The notes under the pieces were generated by a model. That model saw only the letters and a program-made list of their open reading frames with translations. It ran no database searches and had not been told where the DNA came from. A stretch of 8,426 bases of DNA from DATAEK01 sp036258055 (GTDB lineage Bacteria > Acidobacteriota > Vicinamibacteria > Vicinamibacterales > 2-12-FULL-66-21): positions 1 to 8,426 of the forward strand of contig DATAEK010000149.1 of NCBI GenBank assembly GCA_036258055.1, read 5' to 3'. A program made the position numbers and the translations under genes. Shown here piece by piece: positions 1 to 6,143 of this stretch; the first letter of the stretch is position 1; every line of letters begins with the position of its first letter.

Positions 1-161
1 GCTTCCGTCCTTTCCCGGCGCGGCGCCCTGCGGGACTGCCGGCAGCGCTGCGCGCGCAGTTCACGCGGCGCGCGCATCCCGGATCACACGCGCAGCAGCC
101 ACGCCGCTGACGGCGCGATTCGACTGCTGGAAAGTGTGAGGTCCGGCTAATGGGAGGCGGA
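1..161. other. No recognisable gene at left edge
   Basis: I see no gene I can support here. One + frame is open from the window edge to a TAA at 148-150, but its translation is Arg/Ser/Ala-rich and matches no family I know, so it is probably chance in GC-rich DNA. A small hairpin (CGCCG, loop CTGA, CGGCG at 102-115) lies downstream of the tRNA on its strand but has no T-run, so I do not call it a terminator. Confidence 0.4.
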
Positions 162-251
162 TGGCGGAGAGAGTGGGATTCGAACCCACGGTAGAGTTTC
201 CCCTACACACGCTTTCCAAGCGTGCTCCTTCAACCACTCGGACATCTCTCC
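162..251 (-). tRNA. tRNA-Ser (anticodon GGA)
   Basis: Read on the - strand, this is a 90-base class II tRNA. The acceptor stem is GGAGAGA paired with TCTCTCC, followed by discriminator G and an encoded CCA at 164-162. The anticodon stem CACGC/GCGTG encloses loop TTGGAAA, which puts anticodon GGA at 217-215 and so decodes UCC and UCU. A long variable arm (GTAG-GGGAAA-CTAC core), typical of tRNA-Ser, precedes the T-arm with GTGGG-TTCGAAT-CCCAC. All arms are intact, so the gene looks functional. It diverges from the + strand sulfatase module and is most likely an unrelated housekeeping gene marking its left flank. Confidence 0.97.
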
Positions 252-837
252 GTCTTTAGAATCAACAAGTTGCGGACGGTCTCGGGAGATTATCTCACAC
301 GCCGGGTGCGGCGAGTGCGCCTTTCGCGATCCCGTTTAGATTCAGTGGGTTCGACGCGCGTGAGACTGGCCAAGCGCGGGAATTGTGTAAGACCTCCTAA
401 TGCGGCGCGATCACTTACGGCGATTTTTCGCTGGGCTCTTGCACGATGGGCAAGGACGAAATCGCTCGCCGATCTCTGCGCGTGGTCACCTGTGATGTGG
501 CATGAACGTGGCGGTCTGCAAAATGCCGATCACCATTTCGGCGATCGCTCGCCTTGGGTCGAGAAGCCGGAGCCACTCCACGTCTGAACGCGTTCGAGCG
601 AGTCAGCTGCGTCGCACCAGAGCATCCGAAGTGGCACACAAAGCAGCCTTTCCGTCGATCCCCAACGTCGTTATGGTTAGTGTCAGCGCGGCCGGGGAGA
701 AGGGCATCTCGAGAAGAAGATGACTGCGACCACACCCGATGACCACCGAGGAGTTCTCTCAATCGGTCAAGGCGTGCACCTGGCACGGCGCGGCGCCCGC
801 AAACGAAACGGCTCGACACGGAGAGTACTATCAGCCA
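252..837. other. 586-base gap without a supportable gene
   Basis: Between the tRNA and the first start codon I see no convincing coding region on either strand. The open frames overlap one another, are rich in Arg and Ser, lack good ribosome sites and resemble no family. The frame continuous with the downstream barrel gene could begin at 739, but the signal peptide argues for 838. A 10-base direct repeat ATCGCTCGCC occurs at 461-470 and 544-553, the second copy forming the right side of a GGCGA/TCGCC hairpin (540-553). It may be chance. The promoter of the downstream block should lie here, but I cannot point to a clear -35/-10 pair. Confidence 0.5.
289..294 (-). promoter_or_regulatory. Possible -10 element for tRNA-Ser
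   Basis: On the - strand this reads GATAAT, one base from the TATAAT consensus, about 38 bases upstream of the first base of mature tRNA-Ser. That would leave a leader of roughly 30 bases. I find no convincing -35 hexamer at the expected distance, so this is a weak candidate resting on position and one hexamer only. Confidence 0.22.
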
Positions 838-1680
838 ATGCTCGAACTTCCCACATACCTGCGCTTCAAGAGTCTTGTTCCGTGCACTGTCGCGGTTCTG
901 CTCATCGTCACGCCCGTCCGGGCGCAGCAGGTGGCACAGCCGGCCGCGCCGGCAGTTGATGCGACGGCGCTCGCGAAGCAGTCGCAGAACCCGGTCGGAA
1001 GCCTCGTCAGCGTGCCATTCCAGTTCAATTTCAACACCGGCGGCGACCTTGGTGAGCGGACGCTCCTGAACGTGAATTTCCAGCCGGTCATTCCGTTCAG
1101 GCTGACCGATCGCTGGAATGTCATCGCCCGGACGATCGTTCCACTCGAGAGTGTGCCTGGCGATGCGGGGACACGATTCAGCGGCGTCGGGGATATCCAG
1201 CTACAGCTGTTCGTGACGCCCGCGGCGCCCCGAGCAATCATTTGGGGCCTGGGGGGCGCGTTCTCGTTTCCTACTGCCACAATCGATCCAGTTGAGAGCG
1301 GGACCTGGGCTGCAGGGCCGTCGCTCGTGCTCGTGAAGATGACGGGTTCGTTTGTTCTCGGAGGCCTCGTCAGCCAGATCTGGCCGCTCGCCGACGCCGG
1401 CGACGCGCGCGAGACCAACCTTCTCACTATCCAGCCGGCCGTGAATTTCAACTTCGGTCATGGCTGGGCGATGGCGTTCTCTCCGGTCATCACCGCGAAC
1501 TGGGACGCGCCTGTGGGCGATCGGTGGACAGTGCCAGTTGGCCTGGGCCTTACGCGGACGGTGGTGTTCAACCGCCGGCCGATGAACCTCGGCATCTCGT
1601 ATAACTACAACATCGAGCATCCCGCGGGAACAGCAGGCGAGCAATTGCGCTTTACAGTAACGCTGCTCTATCCGCGGTGA
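838..1680 (+). CDS. Outer-membrane beta-barrel protein ('neuromedin U'/transporter type)
   Basis: This encodes a 280-residue protein predicted to form a small beta-barrel in the outer membrane. I chose the ATG at 838 rather than the in-frame ATG at 739 because it opens directly onto a Sec signal peptide: basic residues R9 and K11, a hydrophobic stretch to about residue 26, and VRA before a likely cut after A29. A GGAGAG lies about a dozen bases upstream. The mature part begins with a short Ala/Pro-rich segment and the motif AKQSQNPVGSLVSVPFQFN, which I recognise from bacterial proteins annotated 'neuromedin U' or 'transporter'; the name is historical and has no tie to the peptide hormone. The rest alternates polar and hydrophobic residues with turns, as barrel strands do, ending LRFTVTLLY then PR. 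It sits 15 bases before the formylglycine-generating enzyme and is probably co-transcribed. The transported compound is unknown; a channel or structural role is inferred. Confidence 0.75.
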   Translation: MLELPTYLRFKSLVPCTVAVLLIVTPVRAQQVAQPAAPAVDATALAKQSQNPVGSLVSVPFQFNFNTGGDLGERTLLNVNFQPVIPFRLTDRWNVIARTIVPLESVPGDAGTRFSGVGDIQLQLFVTPAAPRAIIWGLGGAFSFPTATIDPVESGTWAAGPSLVLVKMTGSFVLGGLVSQIWPLADAGDARETNLLTIQPAVNFNFGHGWAMAFSPVITANWDAPVGDRWTVPVGLGLTRTVVFNRRPMNLGISYNYNIEHPAGTAGEQLRFTVTLLYPR

Positions 1681-1695
1681 AAGGGACTCGAACCA

Positions 1696-2688
1696 ATGGA
1701 GTGCGGTCAAAGCGTGGAAACTTCGGAAGGAGCGCTGAACGCGCCGCAGCCACCGTTCGCCGACATGGTGTGGATTCCAGCCCGGACGTTTCGCATGGGC
1801 TCGGACCGCCATTACCCGGAGGAGCGCCCGGCGCATCTCGTGTCGGTCGACGGATTCTGGATCGATCGCGCTCCGGTCACGAATGCGCGGTTCGCACGGT
1901 TCGTCGAGGCGACCCGTCATGTGACGTTCGCCGAGACCGTGCCCGACCCCGCGCAGTACCCTGACGCGCTGCCCGAAATGCTGTATGCGGGCTCGCTCGT
2001 TTTCCAACGTCCTCCCGGTCCTGTGGACCTGAACGCGTTCACGAACTGGTGGACGTATCTACGCGACGCCGACTGGCGACACCCACAGGGCGCGGCCACC
2101 AGCATTGACGGGCTGGAGCAACACCCGGTCGTGCACGTGACCTTCGGTGACGCCGAAGCCTTTGCTGCGTGGGAAGGCAAGTCGCTGCCTACTGAAGCTG
2201 AGTGGGAACTCGCCGCACGAGGTGGGCTCGAGGGAGCGGCTTACGCATGGGGCGACACATTCCTGCCCGGCGATCGTCATATGGCTAACACGTGGCAGGG
2301 TCAATTCCCCTGGCAGAACCTCGCACGCGACGGATACGAAGGTACGTCGCCGGTCGGCGCCTTTCCACCGAACGGCTACGGACTGCACGACATGATCGGC
2401 AACGTCTGGGAGTGGACGACCGACTGGTATGTGCCGCGGCATCCGAACGAGGTGCTAAAGGCGTGCTGCACGCCGCATAATCCACGAGGACCACAGGAGG
2501 GCGAAAGCTACGATCCGTGTCAGCCGAAGATCCGGATTCCACGCAAAGTCATCAAAGGCGGCTCCCACCTCTGTGCGCCCAACTACTGCCGCCGCTATCG
2601 GCCGGCGGCGCGCTTCCCGGAACCGATCGACACATCGACCTGTCATCTCGGCTTCCGCTGCATCGTCCGTCCGGCGCAGCAGCGTTGA
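1696..2688 (+). CDS. Formylglycine-generating enzyme (sulfatase activator)
   Basis: This 330-residue protein belongs to the FGE-sulfatase (SUMF1) family. Such enzymes use copper and oxygen to oxidise the cysteine of the sulfatase C-x-P-x-R motif to formylglycine. The domain starts near residue 24 (MVWIPARTFRMGS) and continues through the family blocks VHVTFGDAEAFAAWEGK, LPTEAEWELAARGG (164-177) and GLHDMIGNVWEWTTDWY (229-245). The key site is GGSHLCAPNYCRRYRPAAR: C293 and C298 have the same spacing as the copper-binding pair C336/C341 of human SUMF1, which separates it from the many cysteine-less relatives that are not FGEs. The end, CHLGFRC, also matches the family. There is no signal peptide, so it should act in the cytoplasm on newly made sulfatases. 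An AAGGGA lies nine bases before the start. It follows the barrel gene by 15 bases and precedes the next gene by six. Two sulfatases downstream are its obvious substrates. Further cysteines occur at 257, 258, 275 and 316. Confidence 0.95.
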   Translation: MECGQSVETSEGALNAPQPPFADMVWIPARTFRMGSDRHYPEERPAHLVSVDGFWIDRAPVTNARFARFVEATRHVTFAETVPDPAQYPDALPEMLYAGSLVFQRPPGPVDLNAFTNWWTYLRDADWRHPQGAATSIDGLEQHPVVHVTFGDAEAFAAWEGKSLPTEAEWELAARGGLEGAAYAWGDTFLPGDRHMANTWQGQFPWQNLARDGYEGTSPVGAFPPNGYGLHDMIGNVWEWTTDWYVPRHPNEVLKACCTPHNPRGPQEGESYDPCQPKIRIPRKVIKGGSHLCAPNYCRRYRPAARFPEPIDTSTCHLGFRCIVRPAQQR

Positions 2689-2694
2689 CCTGCC

Positions 2695-3090
2695 ATGGAA
2701 GACACGCTGGCGCGGATCTGGGAGCACCTCGTCGGACGGCTCACTGGTCCTCTCACGTTTCGCGTGCTTCTGCAGCCGACGATGTCTACGTTGTTCGCGG
2801 TCCGCGACGGGCTGCGCGACGCTCGAGCGAGACGACCGCCGTTCCTCTGGACGATTCTCGGCAGCCCTGATGACCGTCGGCGTCTGATCCGCGACGGCCT
2901 GCTCGCGATTGGGAAGCTGATCTTGATGGCGCTGGTGGTCGATTTCGTATATCAGCTGGTCGTGTTCCGGCGTCTTTATCCCGTCGAAGCGATCGATGTG
3001 GCGTTTCTTCTCGCCGTCGTCCCCTATTTTGTGATCCGCGGTCCAGTCAACCGTTTTGGCAGTCTGTGGATTCGTCGAGGGAAGCGTTGA
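2695..3090 (+). CDS. Small two-helix membrane protein of unknown function
   Basis: This 131-residue protein has a soluble N-terminal part with the stretch GPLTFRVLLQPTMSTLFAVR (18-37) followed by DGLRDARARRPPF. Two likely transmembrane helices follow at about 69-91 and 99-115, then a basic tail ending RRGKR. I recognise the general pattern (LQPT...FA.RDGLRDAR...Y/FVIRGPVNR) from conserved hypothetical proteins of proteobacteria and other phyla, but no function is known to me. It starts six bases after the activator's stop codon and has no strong ribosome site of its own, so it is probably translated by coupling. The DUF202 membrane gene follows 67 bases later. Being held between activator and sulfatase suggests a shared task at the inner membrane, but that is inference from position. 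The frame is well supported by its spacing and its membrane pattern. Confidence 0.7.
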   Translation: MEDTLARIWEHLVGRLTGPLTFRVLLQPTMSTLFAVRDGLRDARARRPPFLWTILGSPDDRRRLIRDGLLAIGKLILMALVVDFVYQLVVFRRLYPVEAIDVAFLLAVVPYFVIRGPVNRFGSLWIRRGKR

Positions 3091-3145
3091 CTCCGAACAG
3101 ATTTGGGTGGCGATCCTGCCGCCGAGCGCTGGGGAAAGCTGCGAG

Positions 3146-3152
3146 AAAGGAG
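3146..3152 (+). promoter_or_regulatory. Ribosome binding site deciding the DUF202 gene start
   Basis: AAAGGAG lies five bases before the ATG at 3158. It favours this start over the in-frame ATG at 3056, which lies inside the preceding gene and would add 34 residues unlike the family. Confidence 0.75.
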
Positions 3153-3157
3153 CACCG

Positions 3158-3550
3158 ATGGCCGCGTCACCCGAGGAGGAACTGTCAACGTCAACGAAGC
3201 TGGCGATAGAACGGACGCGGCTGGCGCACGAGCGCACGCTGATGGCGTGGGTCAGAACGGCCACCTCGCTGATCTCCTTCGGATTTACTGTTTACAAGTT
3301 CTTTCAGTACTTGCGGGAGTCGCAGGGCGCGGCCACGAAGGGACCTATTGGACCACGCGAATTCGGCGCCTTGATGATTGGGATCGGTATCGCGTCACTC
3401 ATTCTCGCGACAATCGGTCACCGGCGCAGCATGCGCGCGCTACGTGCCAACTACGGAGCACGAGTACCGAACTCGCTAGCGACCGTCGTCGCCGCCCTGA
3501 TCGGAATTCTCGGCGTCCTGCTGCTCGTTGCGGTTGTGTTCCGAATGTAG
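3158..3550 (+). CDS. DUF202 (YidH-like) inner-membrane protein
   Basis: This 130-residue protein carries the DUF202 signature. An N-terminal amphipathic stretch with RTRLAHERTLMAWVRT (19-34) leads straight into the first of three predicted transmembrane helices, at about 35-52, 69-87 and 107-128. A loop with HRRSMRALR lies between the second and third. The length is usual for the family, which includes E. coli YidH and has no firmly known biochemical role. The start at 3158 is set by a strong AAAGGAG and by the family's N-terminus. It is the last gene of the first block: the 226 bases after it contain no gene. Its location beside a sulfatase activator and a sulfatase is suggestive, but DUF202 proteins occur in many contexts, so no sulfatase-specific role should be assumed. 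Confidence 0.88.
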   Translation: MAASPEEELSTSTKLAIERTRLAHERTLMAWVRTATSLISFGFTVYKFFQYLRESQGAATKGPIGPREFGALMIGIGIASLILATIGHRRSMRALRANYGARVPNSLATVVAALIGILGVLLLVAVVFRM

Positions 3551-3776
3551 CCCGCTCATTCCAGGATGAGATCACGCCTTAGCCTCCGACGGCGGCTGGA
3601 ACAAGTCCTGCTGAACGATGGCGATGGTCGTGGGTCATCGGACGTTTTTGATAGACCGGATGGATTTGTGAGATGGTCGTGCATGCCTGGCACGGCATTT
3701 CGTGGGCCGGCGGACGGCGCATCACGTCGTGCAGTCCCGCTCTGGTGCACAGCGACGCAAGACTTGGAGGGAACCG
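3551..3776. other. Gap between the two gene blocks
   Basis: No gene is supported here. Two small inverted repeats follow the DUF202 stop codon: CTCAT/ATGAG (3555-3559 with 3566-3570) and AGCC/GGCT (3581-3584 with 3594-3597). Neither is followed by a T-run, so a terminator is not shown. TTGATA at 3648-3653 resembles a -35 hexamer, but nothing near the right distance looks like a good -10. A separate promoter for the sulfatase block is plausible from the gap length but not demonstrated. Confidence 0.4.
3766..3772 (+). promoter_or_regulatory. Ribosome binding site deciding the first sulfatase start
   Basis: GGAGGGA, with its GGAGG core at 3766-3770, is six bases from the ATG at 3777. It supports that start over the in-frame ATG at 3702, whose extra 25 residues are basic and unlike the rest of the protein. 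Confidence 0.75.
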
Positions 3777-6143
3777 ATGGACGACCGCGACGATGTCCCA
3801 CGACAGGTATTGCCGATCCCCGACCAGAAGCCGTCCGGCCTGACGACCTATGACGCCAAGGATCCCGACACGAAGTTTCCGCCCATCGCTCAGCTGCGGC
3901 CTCCCGCGGGCGCGCCAAACGTCGTCGTGATCCTGCTGGACGACGTAGGCTTCGGCGCGTCGAGCGCGTTCGGCGGGCCGTGCCGGACGCCGACCGCTGA
4001 GCGACTGGCAAAGAACGGCCTCAAGTACAACCGCTTCCACACCACGGCGCTGTGCTCACCGACCCGTGCGGCGATGCTCTCGGGCCGTAACCACCACGCC
4101 GTCGGCATGGGGGCAATTACCGAGGTCGCGACGGCCGCACCTGGCTACAACTCGCTGCGGCCGAATACCTGTGCACCGCTGGCGGAAGTGCTCAAGCTGA
4201 ACGGCTATTCGACCGCGCAGTTTGGCAAGTGCCACGAGGTGCCGGTCTTCGAGGCCACTCCGATCGGTCCGTTCGATCATTGGCCAACCGGCTCCGGGTT
4301 CGAGCACTTCTATGGGTTTATCGGCGGCGAGACCAACCAGTATTTCCCGGGCCTGTTCGAAGGGACGACGCCGGTCGAGCCGGAGAAGACGCCGGACGAG
4401 GGCTATCACCTGATGGAAGATTTGGCCGACCACGCGATCGCCTGGGTGCACCAGCAGAAGGCGATGGCGCCCGACAAGCCGTTCTTCATCTACTTCGCGC
4501 CTGGCGCGACCCATGCGCCGCATCACGTGCCGAAGGAGTGGATCGCAAAGTACAAGGGCCAGTTCGACCAGGGCTGGGACAAGCTTCGTGAAGAAACGTT
4601 CGCACGGCAGAAAGCGCTCGGCGTGATCCCACCCGAGTGCGAATTGACGAAGCGGCCCCAAGAGATCCCGGCCTGGGACGACACCGAGGAGCGGTTGCGG
4701 CCGGTGCTGGCACGCGAGATGGAGATCTACGCCGCGTTCCTGGAGTACGCCGACCACCACGCCGGCCGTGTCATCGATTCGCTGACCGATCTCGGCATTC
4801 TCGATAACACGCTCATCTACTACATCATTGGCGACAACGGCGCCTCGGCCGAGGGCTCTCTGATCGGCACCATCAACGAGATCGCGATGGGCGATGCGCC
4901 CGACCTGGTGACGCCGCAACTCATGATCGATCGAATCGATGACCTTGGCTCGCACCGGGCGCTGAACCATTATGCGGTCGGCTGGGCGCACGCCATGGAC
5001 ACGCCGTACCAGTGGACCAAGCAGGTCGCGTCCCACTTCGGCGGCACGCGTAACGGCGCGATTGTGCACTGGCCGAAGGGCATCAAAGCAAAGGGGGAGA
5101 TCCGCTCGCAGTTCCATCACGTGATTGACGTGGCGCCGACGATCCTCGAGGTCGCCAGACTCCCGCATCCGACGCTGGTGAATGGGGTTCTGCAGGAGCC
5201 CTTGCACGGCGTCAGCATGGCGTACTCGTTCGACGACGCGACAGCGGCGGAGCGACACGAGACGCAATACTTCGAGATGCTCTGCAATCGCGGCATTTAC
5301 CATCAGGGCTGGACTGCCGTCACGCGGCATGGGAACCCGCCCTGGGTCATGGCCGCCGAACAGCCGGCACTCGATGCCGACGTGTGGGAGCTTTACGACA
5401 CGAAGACGGATTGGTCGCAGGCACACGACCTCGCCAAGGAGCAGCCCGAAAAACTTGCCCATCTCAAGCGCCTGTTCGAGCTGGAAGCGACGAAATACAA
5501 CGTGTTCCCACTCGACGACCGCAAGGTCGAGCGTGCGAACCCGGATCTCGCCGGTCGACCGGCCGTCGTGCACGGCGCCACGCAGCTCCTCTTTCCGGGG
5601 ATGCGCCGCCTGCAGGAGAACTCCGTCATCAACACCAAGAACAAGTCGCACTCGGTGACGGCGGAAATCGAAGTGCCGGAGTTGGGCGCGAAGGGCGTGA
5701 TTGTTGCCCAGGGCGGCAACATGGGCGGCTGGTGTGTCTACGCGCACGACGGCAAGTTGAAGTACTGCTACAACCACGTGGGCATCGTGCGGTACTACGT
5801 GTCCGCGACATCGCCGATTCCTGCCGGCAAGCATCAGGTACGGATGGAGTTCGTCTACGACGGCGGCATTGGCAAGGGCGGCGCCGTCACGCTCTTGGTG
5901 GACGGCAACGCGGTCGGTGAGGGACGCGTCGAGCGCACCCACCGCTTCCTGTTTTCGATGGACGAGACGCTTGATATCGGCGGCGACGCCGGCGAGCCCG
6001 TGTCGGAGGACTACGGCCCGAAGGGCAACGCGTTCAACGGCAAGGTGCAGTGGGTGCAAATCGATGTCGATGCTGCGGCCAAGGACGCCGACCACCTGAT
6101 CGGTGCGGAGGAACGATTTAACCTCGCGATGGCGCGGCAATGA
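3777..6143 (+). CDS. Arylsulfatase, long leaderless type
   Basis: This 788-residue alkaline-phosphatase-fold sulfatase should hydrolyse a sulfate ester; the true substrate cannot be read from the sequence. By comparison with Pseudomonas arylsulfatase AtsA the active site is complete: metal ligands D55 and D56 (VVVILLDDVGFG), the formylglycine cysteine C93 in CSPTRAAMLSGR with R97, K151 and H153 in GKCHEV, H246 in GATHAPHH, D353 and N354 in IIGDNGAS, and K415 in QWTKQVASHFGGTRNG. The motif order, and the GPFDHWPTG and PYQWTKQVASH blocks, are those of the roughly 780-residue bacterial arylsulfatases. Residues from about 600 to 788 form an extra beta-rich C-terminal domain (SVTAEIEVPELG, VTLLVDGNAVGEG). 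No signal peptide is present, so it is probably cytoplasmic, where the upstream activator would modify it. Its stop overlaps the porin start. One oddity is the Cys at 152, where many sulfatases have Trp (GKWH). Confidence 0.95.
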   Translation: MDDRDDVPRQVLPIPDQKPSGLTTYDAKDPDTKFPPIAQLRPPAGAPNVVVILLDDVGFGASSAFGGPCRTPTAERLAKNGLKYNRFHTTALCSPTRAAMLSGRNHHAVGMGAITEVATAAPGYNSLRPNTCAPLAEVLKLNGYSTAQFGKCHEVPVFEATPIGPFDHWPTGSGFEHFYGFIGGETNQYFPGLFEGTTPVEPEKTPDEGYHLMEDLADHAIAWVHQQKAMAPDKPFFIYFAPGATHAPHHVPKEWIAKYKGQFDQGWDKLREETFARQKALGVIPPECELTKRPQEIPAWDDTEERLRPVLAREMEIYAAFLEYADHHAGRVIDSLTDLGILDNTLIYYIIGDNGASAEGSLIGTINEIAMGDAPDLVTPQLMIDRIDDLGSHRALNHYAVGWAHAMDTPYQWTKQVASHFGGTRNGAIVHWPKGIKAKGEIRSQFHHVIDVAPTILEVARLPHPTLVNGVLQEPLHGVSMAYSFDDATAAERHETQYFEMLCNRGIYHQGWTAVTRHGNPPWVMAAEQPALDADVWELYDTKTDWSQAHDLAKEQPEKLAHLKRLFELEATKYNVFPLDDRKVERANPDLAGRPAVVHGATQLLFPGMRRLQENSVINTKNKSHSVTAEIEVPELGAKGVIVAQGGNMGGWCVYAHDGKLKYCYNHVGIVRYYVSATSPIPAGKHQVRMEFVYDGGIGKGGAVTLLVDGNAVGEGRVERTHRFLFSMDETLDIGGDAGEPVSEDYGPKGNAFNGKVQWVQIDVDAAAKDADHLIGAEERFNLAMARQ

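Noticed and set aside
102..115. Hairpin CGCCG-CTGA-CGGCG as a terminator for the tRNA
   Set aside because: The stem is only five pairs and no T-run follows on the tRNA strand.
162..251. tRNA-Ser as an integration site for a mobile island
   Set aside because: I saw no second copy of the tRNA 3' end and no integrase. The module also lies on the 5' side of the tRNA, whereas elements usually insert at the 3' end.
1201..2007. A 268-codon open frame on the - strand across the barrel and activator genes
   Set aside because: It crosses two well-supported + strand genes and their junction and has shadow composition.
3056..3157. Longer N-terminus for the DUF202 gene starting at 3056
   Set aside because: It overlaps the preceding gene and lacks the strong ribosome site found just before 3158; the family begins near the later start.
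3555..3597. Inverted repeats after the DUF202 gene as a terminator
   Set aside because: Both stems are short and neither is followed by a run of T.
3702..3776. Longer N-terminus for the first sulfatase starting at 3702
   Set aside because: The extra residues are basic and unlike the family, and GGAGG is placed correctly only for the ATG at 3777.
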